A stretch of 64,000 nt of DNA from Calonectria ilicicola (taxonomy: Eukaryota; Ascomycota; Sordariomycetes; Hypocreales; Nectriaceae). Made by a program: the position numbers and the translations under genes. The stretch's first letter is position 1, and each line of letters begins with the position of its first letter. This document shows, in pieces, positions 21,224 through 33,332 of this stretch. Under the pieces are notes generated by a model. That model was not told the DNA's origin. It ran no database searches and worked only from the letters and a program-made list of their open reading frames with translations. Where the stretch lies: NCBI GenBank assembly GCA_020809705.1, contig CP085834.1, forward strand, positions 2,170,001 through 2,234,000, written 5' to 3'.

Positions 21224-22638
21224 GTTCCCAATCTTCACATTTATTTGACCATCCAACAATGGCAGACATATTTAGTTTGGTGGATTTTGATTTTTGATAT
21301 TTATATGGTCGCCTAACAACGGCAAACACATTTGTTACATGGCTGCACAGAGTTAGTGGAACTAGCAAGCCAATTCGCTCTTTTGATACCCTACGAATAT
21401 AAGCACTCCTTTTAACCCTTGAATATTTTACAAATTTTAACGCTCGTCCCAAATTCTCACTTTGCCTACTGTGAGGTTTGAGGAGCTGATTAGATTGTTG
21501 GTGGGGCCGGCCCAGTGGTCTTCTTTTGGAAAACGTTGAGATTCAAATTAAACGGTACTACCTTACCTTTCCAGTTCTGACTCTGTAATGGCATGCTTAA
21601 AATGCATTTCAGTATTTATTAGACAGGACTTTGATTAAATTTCTTATTTTCTAACAGCTGTGGTCGTGGATATGAATGAGTACGTAACTTTACGCTCTAG
21701 TTGAGCTGCCGACAGTACACTGCATCAACCATATTTCAACACCTGAACAAAACGCGACATTTTTAACCTTGTATTACTAATGAAAATTACCCACGATAAT
21801 CATCATTTCCCTTCTAGTCAATGAATTGCTCCGCTTGCCCATCCTCTACTCCGCGTTAAGAGCTGCCTGAATGGAGTGTACTTCGATATGTGTTTTGGTT
21901 GGATATCCCCTGTGAGAGGCAGCTCGACCTAGGCTAGGGAGCACTCCGATTGTTCTTGCCTGCGAGATGCGATGGCAAAGTGGCAGCCTGTACCCTTTCT
22001 GCCGTACGGTATATGTATGTGAAAAGCTTGAGGTGAAGGTTTTCATTGACCTTGATGAGGTGTACTTCGATATGATGGTCACAACAGTAGACGCTATGTG
22101 GTTGTCTCTTATACACCCACAAAAAGTCTATTGCTATTTCGTGCATGGAAAGCTAAAATAATCCACCTAGGTCCTTCCGAGTGGGGGCTCACAGCCACAT
22201 TGAAGCACTCTGGGTCGTTCCCTATTTTTGCATCTGAATCCCAAGATCAACAATCGGACTATTCTTCCTTTATAAAGACACCTAAGGATTATAATATTTA
22301 TCCGACATGTGGCAATGGATTTTACTTAAAAAAAAAAACATAAGTTAAATTGCCGGGCCCTCGGGATTGTTCGAAATCCGCAATCCGCACCATCCCTGCT
22401 TCTAGGGCGTAGGGCGCAGAAAACGCGGAGTGGGCAGTAACTTGCGGAGATCATAGGTGAGAGGCCTAGCAGCGCGGAGTTGACTGCGAGCGGACTTTTG
22501 TAAATGTAAATATATAAAAAAGACGCTTTTTCTTGAGAATAAACCTACTGCTCCGTGTTGATCTCATGGATATTTTACTAGCGTTTTCTGCATATCGCAT
22601 CCCGTCAGCCTTGCTCCCTTTTCTAAACATATTTCGCC
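21224..22638. other. Intergenic region with short direct repeats
   Basis: This is 1.4 kb with no supported gene. An imperfect duplication lies at about 21238-21340 (both halves contain a gacc/ggtc, caaca, ggca, acata/acaca order). GTGTACTTCGATATG occurs twice, at about 21877 and 22060. A second dispersed-element copy is at 22403-22480. Minus frames at 21846-22146 have no recognisable domain. Confidence 0.4.
22403..22480. repeat. Dispersed element copy 2 (GGGCGTAGGGCG family)
   Basis: The copy begins GGGCGTAGGGCG, then shows GTGGGCAGTAACTTGC, GGAGATCATAGG and CAGCGCGG in the same order as the related stretch at 18029-18110. It sits about 160 bp upstream of the SnoaL-like gene. By-eye similarity only. 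Confidence 0.4.
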
Positions 22639-23240
22639 ATGTCCAACGAATACGCTGTTCAAGACGCGTCCCCTGCGCTAAGCAGTGACATTGTTAAGTT
22701 TTTCGAAGACTTCTATGTAATCACTGATGACCCGACCGAGCTCGACAATTACGTCGACCAGTTCACGCCCGACGCGGTCTTTGTTCGTGGAGGCGCTGAG
22801 CCTTCTCGTGGCGCTGATGGTCAGTCATATTTCCCACCAACAAGAACTCTTTACTTGAACATGAATTTCCTAATGAAGCCAAAGAATAGAAATCAAAAGC
22901 TGGCGCAAGGGTGCTTTTACTTACATGAAATCTTGCAAACATATCCCGCAAAAGATCTTTTCTCTCCGACCAGACTCGACTGAAGTCATGCTATATGGCC
23001 GAGTCACCATAGGCCACTTAAACTCGCAGATTTCAGAAGGAGACTACGCGGCTAGGGCTATCCTAGTGAAAAGTGAGGATGGGCAAAAACTGAGGCTTGG
23101 GTTCTACCAGGTATACATGGTAAGTCGCCGTCATTGGGCTTCAATCATCACAGTCAGGGAACTACGGGCTGTTTAGTTCCTGTACTAACTACTTTTCTAT
23201 TCAGGATGTATATGAGTTGTCTAAAGCTGGCGCTCTGTAG
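22639..23240 (+). CDS. SnoaL/NTF2-like domain protein
   Basis: Exons 22639-22819, 22890-23119 and 23205-23240. Intron 1 (70 bp) has donor GTCAGT, branch CCTAAT and acceptor AATAG; intron 2 has donor GTAAGT, branch ACTAAC and acceptor TTCAG. The product is 148 residues. The pattern is that of a common fungal SnoaL-like family: an N-terminal helix LSSDIVKFFEDFYVITDDP, the strand DQFTPDAVFVRGG, then WRKGAFTYMKSCKHIPQKIF, STEVMLYGRVTIG, WAARA-like YAARAILVK and a late FYQVYMD. NTF2-like folds are cone-shaped barrels that may bind small molecules or act as isomerases or hydrolases; many fungal members have no known role. There is no signal peptide. The reading frame is intact when spliced. Not part of an obvious cluster. 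Confidence 0.8.
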
Positions 23241-25980
23241 TCTCTAAGGGTGCCAGATAGCTCGAGCATCTGAACTATTGATTGATGGGACATGTAGTTT
23301 TGATGTGACGTTACAAATCACTGACACACGCGGGAATAATCCAAAGAAGTTAGTACATGTACATAGAAGAAACAGTGAGAAAGAAGGCTATGGTGAGGGT
23401 GATTAATTATTTTTTAATTCACTTGTCTCCGTGCCCATCCGTAATTTATCCCAAACCAACCAGCAGGAAGAGAGGCAGCCGGTAGGGCTACCCTTTTTGC
23501 TCCAGGGACTTTTGTTGTTGCGACCTTTCGGATTGAACCTAGTGAGTGTGGATTTGACCGACTTCTCCATTTTTTTTACCCACATTTACCTGTAAACTAT
23601 CTGTATTTTTGCTGGGATCATTGTCCTAGCTGCTGATATTGAAGTCATCGTCACTGCTTCCCGATGGCTGTGTGCGCATGGGCTTAGCCTGTTCTGCCCG
23701 TCAATGCCACGGTTATATGTGGTGGACCATATGGAGACGAAAGCTTTGACATATTTTCAACGGGGCAACCCAACAGATTAATGGAGACGAACTGGTCCAG
23801 GTCTACTATTGGTGTTAAGAATTGAGGGTTGGTATCTTTACGTTGGATTGGCACTTCTGATACTTATCTGCCAGCCTCACCGTAGTCCGCGGATGCATGC
23901 CCCTGTCTTGGCCGGACACGTCTATTTTCAAAAAACACCATTGGACAAAGTGAAAAACGCCAGGCCGTTGGTGTTAGACCGGTGTTTGGGACAGACCGTG
24001 CACGTGGGTGAATTAGGTCCTCAATTTTGGACCCCCGCAGTCATTAGCGCCCTCAGACACAATGATCTGCGCTTTGCCGCACAATTAAGCCCATTAAGCC
24101 ATGGTTTTGAGAGCGGCTCACAGCTTAGAGTCATCCCTGAAATATTAAGGGTCCTTGCATCCGCAGGCCCTAGTGCCATGTCAGAGGGCTCTTGATGGTG
24201 TCACTGTCACATCAAGCTCAGCCGAACTGGTATCCCGATTTGATCAAGTAGTGGCTGGGTGCGGAGATGATCGATCAATCGAGCCAAGAAATATGACAAA
24301 ATCACTCTCGGTGCACCAGTAGTTGTCGCAACCGGCCCGAATGCAGTCGAAAATTTTGGTCAATCGTGGGCTCGACCAAGAGGGAGCTCCAAAGCCACAA
24401 CGGTGGCAGTTGCAACTAAGTGCTGTCGAGGATATGTGGCGATATCGCCAAACCTCGGGATAAAAAGATGCCGACCCAGAGCTTGCTGATCCCGTTGAGA
24501 CGATCTTAGCCGCTGATCACAAGCCGGGGTCAAGGCGTCGGGAAGGCCGAATCTCACGTTGCATCAAGGACAGACGTGTTTTGGAAGGTTGTCATGATTT
24601 CGGTGAACCCCACGATCCATTAATCCCGAAGATTTATTCTCCGATTGGCCTCGAACGAATCGCATGAGGCGGAAAATTAATTTTTCATTCTAGCTCTTCG
24701 TAATGCCTCATGAATAAAGTTCACAGAATTCGTTCCACCCAGCTGCGGCACATTGGCGAAGCTCCCGAGCGAACTGACGGATTATATCCAGCAATTATAG
24801 GTTCAAAACATCAATTAATCCAAATTATACTGACAGGGTATCAGACAAAACTGGGCATTCTACGCATGAAGTCTAAATCCTGAGTATGTCCCCAAAGCAA
24901 TGCGCCTTGATTATTGTTACATTCCGAATTTCTGGCCGACATATAGGAGGAGGCATGTGAAAAATATTGCGGTGAAGAGGCATCCCACCCATTGTAAATG
25001 ACCCAGACACGGCTCAAGGGCAGGAATGAATAGAGCCACGCTACGTTTAGTCACCGTCGGTCTTGGCACGTCAGTTAGACATCCTCTCCGGATTTTATCG
25101 GATATTTCTTTCGTTGACAACATCTTGCGATTTCTTTGTGATGTAACATAGCGCAATGAATGCATCCCAACCTGGAGGCACTGACTCTGGAGCTTGGTGC
25201 GCACATCACTTCGTGGCTTGGACGCCGCTTTGACGAGCGGCGGCCTACTTGGCGTGTTGCATTCGGTGATGTGATTGGCCGACCGTATTTGACTAAAAGT
25301 TTGCGGACGTTTTGGTCTCTTGGTTTTCTCACAGGCTAAGTGAACAGGGCTGAAGCTGGGTGCTTTAAACAATGCCTAATTGTCATATGTTATGGGGCTC
25401 ACCAAGTCGCATACCGTGCCACGCCACTCAGGATTGCGAGTGGTGCGATGGGGATGAAAAGAAATGGGCGAAGAAAAGAGAATCTGTAGCAACTTTAGGT
25501 GGCGTAATGTCCTTTAGGGTCAATGCTGTGTTAGTCGCCGAGCATCATCCCGACGCCATCTCCATCGATCGGGCCGGCCAATTTACGATGACATGAACGA
25601 CAGGTGGTGTTGATCCCGCGCAGATCAGGGGGCACTTGTAGCACAAGAACCCCCGCAGTTCTATTCTCGGGCACGGGCCGGTGAAGAGGATAGGACCGCC
25701 ACATCAAAGTAGCTTGTGCCAGGTGATTTAGAGCTTTTGCTTTCAGTCTGTGCCTCCGGTCAAGCTTGGGCCGTGGACTAAGGTCCATCAGCATGGACTC
25801 CCCTGTTAGTAATGATCTGAGCCTATGGTCTTTCGCAATCATTTCCTTAATAGTAAATAGGTGTCCCTCATTCGTTTCTAGCCTGCTTTTTTCCCTCGAT
25901 TCTCTCGCTCTCCGTTGGTTCGCATCCATATGCTGCTTTTGGTCTAAGCTGCTTGAGCGTCCAACGCCACAGCCAGCGAA
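23241..25980. other. Long gene-poor region
   Basis: This is 2.7 kb with no supported gene. The longest frames (23809-24195 plus; 24917-25372 minus, 151 codons with a hydrophobic C-terminal stretch; 25531-26064 minus, antisense to the next gene) lack motifs and splice support. AT-rich patches and stop-dense stretches suggest old, decayed sequence. Confidence 0.4.
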
Positions 25981-27557
25981 ATGTATGAGTTTGTCTACAT
26001 TGATGGGAATTTCGTCATTGCTGGCCCACCAGGATACAAGGTCAACTTGGCTCATCCGACTCAAAAGCTCAATATTACAGCATACATTGTGTTCGGCATT
26101 GGCGTTCCTCTTTCTACTTTCTTCCTGGCACAGTACATATACGTTAAATTACGACTATTACGCAGCATTGATGCTCAATTAAGTATGGTAACCCCCCATG
26201 ATATTCCTTGAATTTGGCACTAATTTCTCCCTAGTATGTCTTGTGTTGGGATGGGTAATCGCCGTGGCTATGGCCTGCATCCAAGTTGGTGGGTAGTCAT
26301 TTAGCAGAATCCTACTTTACCAATTTTACTGACAGAGAGTAGAAAATTTTGCAGACAAAGCAATTGGAGTGCACATATGGGAAATGCCAGCTTTAAGAGC
26401 CCTAAAGGGTGCTAAAGTATGTTGTACCCCTCCATCCACCTTATTTATGCCTTTGGCGGAAACTAACGCTGCCTATAGATGCTCGTCGCTGTTACCGCTT
26501 TAAACGCCGTCACGACTGGGCTCTGCAAGACATCATTAGGGCTATTTTACTACCAGGTGTCACCAGCAACCTGGTGGAAATGGGCCAATGCAGCATCGGT
26601 ATTTCTCATGGCCGGCTACAATGCAGCAATTTTCTTTGCTATTATTTTTGGCTGCCAGCCAATCTCGAAGAACTGGTTGCCAAGTACACCTGGAGTGTGC
26701 ATTAATCGGCCAGCACTTTACATTGCTAGAGCTTCCCTGGGAGTTCTTTCTGATTTGATACTTCTTGTTCTACCTATTCCTATGATCCTCGGTACCAAGA
26801 TGCCACCGCGGCAAAAGATCGGTGTCATTATTTTCTTCGCGCTTGGTTCAGTGTAAGTGTTTGAACATGAATTTGGTATACTTTCGATTACTGATTTGGG
26901 ACCTTGCTAGGACTCTTGTCACAGCAGCCCTACGTGTAGTGGAGCTGACGCCTACTTTACATACTACCGACGCCACTTGGACCAGTGCAAGCTCAGCTAT
27001 CATCATGTAAGTCATCTGCAAATGTGCTCAATTACCCCCAGCTAACTTAGTATATCAGCCTTTCTGAGTCACAGCTTATCGTAATCTGCGCGGCGCTTCC
27101 AACGTTGAAGCGATTTTTCCATCACGTTTCTCCTCATTTAATTGGTGAGCGGGGCTCATCAGCGAAGAATAGCCTGGAGAATAGTGGAAATCGACATCAT
27201 GAAATAATAATGCACGCCTTCAAAACCATCGGGCGCAGTATGGAACGAAAGAAGGTGGATGAGTTTGGCATGACTATAGACGGCGACGACATCTGCTTGA
27301 CTGCGTTTGGGTCGACGTGGGACGATGAAACAAACGAAGAAACCCAGACTTCCGGCACTTATGTGAGCCGAAGGAGATCGAGATCATGCAGCCTCAGCAG
27401 GACGAGGTCAAACACATATGACCGCAACAGAACGGAACCGATCGCGTTTGGTCCCAGCGAAACGATATTAACGATACCATCACAAGTATATATACCATAC
27501 GACAGCACGTGGCTAGGAGCCATCTGCGATGAGTCCTTCAACACGAGTTTTGTATAG
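25981..27557 (+). CDS. Rhodopsin-domain seven-helix integral membrane protein (PTH11-like)
   Basis: Six exons: 25981-26182, 26235-26288, 26355-26416, 26479-26852, 26911-27006, 27059-27557. All introns are 52-66 bp GT-AG, and joining them keeps one frame of 428 residues. It has about seven hydrophobic segments. Landmarks typical of the fungal rhodopsin domain (PF20684) are the short luminal N-terminus, GVHIWEMPALRALK before the third helix, a TTGLCKTSLGLFYYQVSP helix, FGCQPISKNW followed by CINRPALYIA, DLILLVLPIPMI and a late SESQLIVICAALPTLKRFF. The C-terminal 150 residues are a soluble Ser/Arg-rich cytosolic tail. Members act as plasma-membrane sensors or are of unknown role; PTH11 itself senses host surface in Magnaporthe. 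No CFEM domain is present. The frame shows no lesions. Confidence 0.85.
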
Positions 27558-28061
27558 CAGTCACTTAAAAGCACTAACGACATAATGAGATAATGATACC
27601 CCACTCGCAGATCGGCCAGGACAAAACCTGTCAGTAGCTGGACTAGATAACCAACACGCTTTTCAATGTATTTATTTATATCCAAAAGTTCCTCGAAAAA
27701 AGAGCAATTGATAACGTATCACACAATTGAAACCATGCTAGGGTGGCCACTGCCATGCGACCTGTGAAACTTGGATTCGCCACGTCACAATGTCGCTTTT
27801 GTTGGTACCGAGTGCTTTGAATTTCGGATTAACGATCTGAATCCGGCTAGTCGTAGGCGATCACGTATAGTCGCGAATATTGCCTCCTCTTGGCACCTCT
27901 GCCGGCAATTTTCCGGACTTCGGCTGCCATCTAGTTGAATGCTATAAGTGTGATGCTCTTTTCGTATTCCCTTCATCTTCACCTCTCTCGTATTTCCAAC
28001 AGCAATATTAATATGTGCCTACAGGGCGAATACGGCCAGTCCATAGTGGGCCACTTGCCGG
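27558..28061. other. Intergenic region
   Basis: This 500-bp spacer follows the rhodopsin-domain gene and holds no gene or structured element that I can support. Confidence 0.4.
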
Positions 28062-28900
28062 TTAGCAATGCCCAAGGTCTTGTTTCGAAGTGCCCCGTGG
28101 CAAATATATCCCTGCTCCAAAGCGCGTCAAGATGCCTTGAAAAGCTGCAACCGTCCAAGTTAGTCTCAACGCCCCACTCTCACCACCCACAGGCCAAGTA
28201 TCAAGTCGGTCGAGGTTAAAGTAACCAGACTGGATCATCCCATCTTTAATGTAACCTCCTATTTGGTTGAAGATGATGCCTGCTGGGTATGATTGGCCTC
28301 TGCTTGCCTCGGCAGCATCGGCCATCATTCCGACTGGGTCATCATCGGGTTTAGTAACGGATCTAGCCGTGCCGCAATCCGTAAAACGTGCGTCTCCACA
28401 CCAGGTAAAAGGACCTGACATGTAACATGGGCCTATGCTGTTGGGAGCCAGAAATGTAGATCCGTCTCCTTAGTAAATGATTACTCACTGGTCGGAATTC
28501 CAGGGGATAGATAGCAAGGTGTAGTATTCAAAACTGGGCCCACTTTGCTTTTCCGTTCAACAAAGTGAGGTGAGGTATTAATGAATATTGATTGGTTCGA
28601 TATGAATCGATGAGATGAATTCAATTCGCCATTTATAGATCTCTTGGCTTGCGGTGCTTAGGCGAATTACTCAACTTTATCTCCGAGCGATGATACCTTT
28701 CCAAGCTTCTTTTTTTTCCGAGACGATGGCTTGTACGACGGTATAGATAGATCCCTGCCCAGTTGGCAGCAATAGTGCCATTTCCGGATGTAACATTCCT
28801 CTTACAGTCTTTCAGATATTTTACAGGGTCATGCTCGCTACTTCTCCACCGCCATCCCTTTGCCGCAATGTTGCCTGGGTCTATAGCTGCGCCCTAGTAA
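28062..28900 (-). pseudogene. Possible broken gene for a secreted-type protein, family unknown
   Basis: The minus strand holds two protein-like stretches. At 28421-28062 a 119-codon frame includes TWCGDARFTDCG, PAGIIFNQIGGYIKDGM and SGYFNLDRLD. A possible intron (donor GTGAGT near 28490, acceptor AACAG near 28445) would join it to an upstream segment ending CYLSPGIPTS. At about 28890-28650 another frame reads KGWRWRSSEHDPVKYLKDC and GTIAANWAGIYLYRR. No start codon or signal peptide links them, and stops lie between. The cysteines and N-glycosylation-like sites suggest a secreted protein. I do not recognise the family; it may be two unrelated chance frames. Confidence 0.3.
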
Positions 28901-29216
28901 AATTGCGTATAGCGTTGCATTCACAAATTAGTCCTGCGGTATTTGCGCCATAGCTCCGCGAATTACAGACATGCCGAAAGGACAGTCATGCACAGGGTTT
29001 TGCCTCGGGATATGGCCGATTTCAGTGTTGAAATTGTATGTGTTTGGGGTCCCCAGAGAACCCCTTGGATGAGAACCCTGTATTTAACCTTATTAATTGT
29101 ATGCACCCCATTTCTAGACCTCTACATCCCCATTAAAATAGCCCTATTTTCGATACTGGAGAGAGAGGGTTTTTGTAATCAGAAAAAGTCAATTTATTAC
29201 CCTACTCTTGCCTGGC
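28901..29216. other. Intergenic region upstream of the MFS transporter
   Basis: This 300-bp stretch must include the transporter promoter. No clear element is seen. Confidence 0.35.
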
Positions 29217-30943
29217 ATGGCGTCGAACAACCTTCACGCCGACGAGAAGGTGGAATCTGACCAAACCTCTGGCCAGATACTAGGGGTATGTGTCCAGTTC
29301 TTCTCTTCGAGGAATTTGCAGAAATAGAGCAACACGCTAACGTTAAGAAGTCCGATCAAGAGGAAATTAACGAATTAAGTTCGGAGCATCGCGAATACCT
29401 CCTCTCGCGCCATGGAAGTGTCTCTCTGGAACCTATTCCAACTATGGATCCGGCCGATCCATACAATTGGCCAAAGAAAAAGGTAATATTCGGAAATAGT
29501 GGTGAATAAGACATGTGCTTACTATTTTCTGCTAGAAAATGATTAACCTAGCGATGGTCTCTTTTCATGCCATGATGAGCACATTCACTGCCGCGGCCAT
29601 CAACTCATCATTCATCGACATTGCAGCAGACTTGAACGTCTCAATTCAAGAAGCATCATATTTAGGTTCTCTAGCCATTGCCGTCCTTGGTGGCGCGCCA
29701 CTATTTTGGATGCCACTAGCTAATACCTATGGGAGCCGGCCCGTGTTTCTCATTTCCTTAATCTGCAGTTTGGTGGGCAATGTGGGCTGCGCTAAGAGTC
29801 CTTCATATGCTGCTATGTGTGTTTGCAGGGCCATTACGTCGTTCTTCATCAGTCCTGCTTGCTCTATCGGCAGCGGTGTTGTTGCAGAAATGTTTTTCAA
29901 GAACGAGCGCGCCACATTCATGGGTGTATGGACCATAATGGTGACTCTTGGTGTCTACATTGCTGCCTTCATCTTTGGCTTTGTTGCTCTCCGAGTGGAC
30001 TATCGATGGATCTATTGGATTCTAGCGATTGTAAGATGATCAATACCACAAATTAGGCTCCTTGGATTATGCTAATACGTGATTACAGACAAATGGCGTT
30101 CAGTTCTTAGTCTATCTACTTCTTGGATCAGAAACTTCATATCCAAGAGACGGTTCCAACCAGCCTATCGAGGAAAAGCCGAAGCGACAGTATTTTAAAT
30201 TTAAACGCATCAACTCCAGACCGATTACCTGGTGGGATATTGTCCAGCCACTAAAGTACTTCTTGAAACCTTCTGTGTGCATTTCTGCGATAGCATATTC
30301 GATGATCTTCATGTGGTCCGCAATTCTGCCCTCAATGGAGATTCCTCAGATTTTTCCAATCCAATATGGCTTTAATACCCAGCAAGTCGGACTTCAGTAT
30401 CTCAGTTTCATCCTTGGATCTATTATTGGTGAGCAAATTGGAGGATGGGCGTCTGATCGGTGGATGTTACGTCGCCAAAAACAAACCGGAATTGCACCAG
30501 CTCCCGAGTACCGTTTGTGGCTGAGCTACTCTGGTTTAATCATGGCTATTGTTGGCTACGTCGTTTTTCTGATCCAGGTTGAAGCCTCTGGAGATAAATG
30601 GAATATTACTCCTCTTGTCGGTACAACTATCGCTGCGGTTGGCAATCAGATAGTCACTACAGTCTACATGACTTACTCGGTCGACTGTTATCGCGAGGAC
30701 GCAGCAGGCGTAGGAGTTTTCATCTCTTTCGTGCGTCAAATGTGGGGATTTATTGGCCCCTTGTGGTGAGTTATTCCATCCCAAATAACGAAACCAAAGT
30801 GCTAACCGTAGACCAGGTTCCCACAACTGATTGAGAAAGCCGGTATGAGTGCAACAGCAGGTATTGGCACGGGCATGATGGTTGCTCTCGCCATTATACC
30901 CACTATTCTTCTGCAGTGGAAGGGAGCGAATTGGCGCCTCTAA
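29217..30943 (+). CDS. MFS transporter (DHA1-like)
   Basis: Proposed exons: 29217-29285, 29348-29482, 29536-30030, 30089-30765, 30817-30943, giving 500 residues. The first intron (29286-29347) is the least certain: its acceptor TTAAG was chosen because it keeps frame. The other introns have clear GT-AG ends. The cytosolic N-terminus carries the fungal signature TMDPADPYNWPKKK. About twelve hydrophobic segments follow, with the central loop (EEKPKRQYFKFKRINSRP) between helices 6 and 7. This fits the major facilitator superfamily (PF07690), drug:H+ antiporter DHA1-type. These export toxins or metabolites or import nutrients across the plasma membrane by proton coupling. The substrate is unknown. 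The neighbouring secreted tannase might produce phenolics that it moves, but this is only proximity. Confidence 0.85.
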
Positions 30944-31607
30944 CCAGCCACTAATCTTAATGGTCTTGGGTACAGGCCGAAATGTCCGGATGGCTTGGAA
31001 TGGAATTCTCGGTTTGTAATAGGAACTTTGACGGATTATGAGATTGTTAGACCGCTTCTATTTAGTCATCTGCTTGTTCTTAGTTTATGAATATGATAAA
31101 GAGTTTCATTGAAGGGATCAAAAACATCTATCTCTGTTCAATGTAACTGATTGGTCATTCCAGATTTGTAAGTGACAACCATATCTGTTGGTCAACCTAA
31201 GCCATCATAACGAGTGGGCGCCGTTAACTAAGATACTCAGTATGCCATTTACTCAATCAGGGATAGCAATTAGTAAGTTTCGAAATAGGCCAGAACGCTT
31301 GCATATACCCAACGTAATAAACTGTTTTATTGATGTTGACGGAAGTAGAGTCCTTCGGAAATACAGATTCTTTTACTGAAAAGCATGGATGATAGAAAAT
31401 TCCGCATATCTATACCATTTGGGGTAGGTAGCAATGCGGGATATAGTTAGCCTAAACGGCCCACTCAACGACATCGTACCCGACGGTTCCGGAGCATGGG
31501 GAGAGGATCCCATCCTCAGCAAGTCTCATGCCTTGTCGAGGTTTGATACTTATTACGGCCTATACCACCGATGAAAATGAAATAAGATGATTATTTCGCA
31601 AATCGAT
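30944..31607. other. Intergenic region upstream of the tannase gene
   Basis: This is 660 bp between co-oriented genes, AT-rich in the middle. It holds no supported gene; the tannase promoter must lie here. Confidence 0.4.
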
Positions 31608-33332
31608 ATGCGCTTTCTTTATGATTTATCTCCGCTCATAGCCGCTGTGCAGGCCGTCTCTCTTCAAGACGTGTGCACAGTGGACTATGTTCGATCTGCA
31701 TTGCCTACTGTCGGTTTTTACACCGGCATTAATACTCTGAATAATTCAGTTACTGCGAATGCAGTATCCAATTATTCCATAAGTGGCCAATACACCTACC
31801 CAGACACGACGGTTGACTTTTGCAATGTCACGTTTGCCTACTCCCACGAAGGGCGAGATGACAAAGTTGTAGTCAAATATTGGCTTCCAGCTCCAGAGAA
31901 ATACGAAGGCCGCTTCTTGTCCACTGGGGGCGGCGGCTACCGCATCAACAGCGGTGAACCGGCTTTACCAGGCGGGGTCATGTATGGCGCCACTACCGGC
32001 CAAACCGATGGAGGCTATGGCACCTTTGACGGCGTCATCTACGATACCGTGCTCTTGGCCAATGGCACTCTCAACTGGCCAGCGGTGCACATGCACGGGT
32101 ACCAGGCAATCCACGAGATGACTGTGCTGGGTAAAGAACTCTCCAAGAGATTCTTCAATTCATCTGAGTTATTTTCATATTACCAGGGATGCTCGGAAGG
32201 CGGGCGCGAAGGGTGGAGCCAGGTTCAGAGATTCCCCGATTTATTCGACGGTGTCATTACTGGATCTCCGGCCATTCGCCTCAGCTTTGCTCAGATATTC
32301 CATTTGTGGCCGGCTGTGCTTCAAAATAATTTGAGTTACTACCCGCCACCCTGTGAATTGGAAACCATACAAAATCTGACCACTGCTGCCTGTGATTCTC
32401 TGGATGGACTGTCAGATGGGGTTGTTGCTCGCTCTGATTTGTGCAAGTTGCATTTTGACATGGATTCAATCATTGGCGAGCCTTATTACTGTGCTCCCAA
32501 TACTGGCTATGGTGGAGCTCCAGGCTCGACAATGCAGTGGCCTACCCCGGTGCAAAACGGTACGATATCAGCTGAGGCGGTTTCATTCGCGAAGCGGCTG
32601 TTGGATGGCTGGGTTGATTCGCAAGGCAAGAAAATGTACATGCCCATCCAATACGCTGCGGATTTTGAGGACGCTCAAACGCGTTTCAATAACGAGACAA
32701 ACTCGTGGGAGCCTGTTTTCCCAAGCTTGGGCACTATCTGGGTCTCATATTTTCTTGAACAACAGACTGACTTCAAGGTGGAAGACGCCACTTTTGATTC
32801 GCTTAGAAATTGGGTACTACAAGGTTTGCAGCGATACAGCGACACTCTTGAAGCCACCTGGCCAGATTTAACACCGTTCCAAGAGGCTGGGGGTAAGATT
32901 ATTCATTATCACGGAGAGTCTGAAGGCGGAATCCCAGCCGGCTCATCCGTCCACTACTGGGACTCAGTGCGCAAGACCATGTATCCTGATATAGGCTACA
33001 ACGAAAGCGCCGATGCGCTCAACCAGTTCTATCGATTCTACATACTGCCTGGTGCCGGTCATTGTCAACCTAATAGCTACCAACCAAACGGAGCCTTCCC
33101 ACAGACCAATCTTGCCGTTATGATTGACTGGGTTGAGAATGGCAATAAACCTGATACGCTGAATGCAACAATTCTCTTAGGAAAAAATGCTGGCAAAAAC
33201 GCTCAGATATGTCCCTGGCCATCCCGTCCTCGTTGGAACAACAACAGTACTGCTCTGCAATGCGAGCATGACCAATCATCTTTGGACACCTGGGACTACA
33301 AGATTGATAGTATAAAAGTCCCGGTTTATTAG
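31608..33332 (+). CDS. Secreted tannase/feruloyl esterase family protein
   Basis: This intronless frame has start candidates at 31587 (581 residues) and 31608; the latter (MRFLYDLSPLIAAVQAVS) gives a normal signal peptide and is preferred. The family is PF07519. The nucleophile motif is G-C-S-x-G-G, seen as GCSEGGREGW with Ser at residue 203 of the longer form. The catalytic Asp/His region includes a GGKIIHYHGESEGGIPAGSS block and the late PGAGHC motif. Cysteines flanking the Ser and His fit the conserved disulphide that joins them in this fold. Several N-glycosylation sites are present. The enzymes hydrolyse ester bonds in gallotannins or feruloylated plant polymers outside the cell. Tannase versus feruloyl esterase cannot be decided from sequence. 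The frame is intact. Confidence 0.9.
   Translation: MRFLYDLSPLIAAVQAVSLQDVCTVDYVRSALPTVGFYTGINTLNNSVTANAVSNYSISGQYTYPDTTVDFCNVTFAYSHEGRDDKVVVKYWLPAPEKYEGRFLSTGGGGYRINSGEPALPGGVMYGATTGQTDGGYGTFDGVIYDTVLLANGTLNWPAVHMHGYQAIHEMTVLGKELSKRFFNSSELFSYYQGCSEGGREGWSQVQRFPDLFDGVITGSPAIRLSFAQIFHLWPAVLQNNLSYYPPPCELETIQNLTTAACDSLDGLSDGVVARSDLCKLHFDMDSIIGEPYYCAPNTGYGGAPGSTMQWPTPVQNGTISAEAVSFAKRLLDGWVDSQGKKMYMPIQYAADFEDAQTRFNNETNSWEPVFPSLGTIWVSYFLEQQTDFKVEDATFDSLRNWVLQGLQRYSDTLEATWPDLTPFQEAGGKIIHYHGESEGGIPAGSSVHYWDSVRKTMYPDIGYNESADALNQFYRFYILPGAGHCQPNSYQPNGAFPQTNLAVMIDWVENGNKPDTLNATILLGKNAGKNAQICPWPSRPRWNNNSTALQCEHDQSSLDTWDYKIDSIKVPVY

Noticed and set aside
23809..24195. 128-codon plus-strand frame
   Set aside because: No motif and no recognisable family; the flanking frames are stop-dense.
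24917..25372. 151-codon minus-strand frame with a hydrophobic C-terminal stretch
   Set aside because: No family likeness, no promoter or splice signal, and it lies in a decayed, gene-poor region; probably chance.
28801..28830. 16-base identity with the repeat-precursor unit (agtctttcagatattt), both reading KYLKD on the minus strand
   Set aside because: A match this short is expected about once by chance in a window of this size, and the surrounding residues differ.
8204..33332. A secondary-metabolite cluster made of BAHD, FAD monooxygenase, MFS and tannase genes
   Set aside because: No polyketide synthase, NRPS, terpene cyclase or RiPP modifying enzyme is present and the genes are spread over 25 kb with unrelated genes between.
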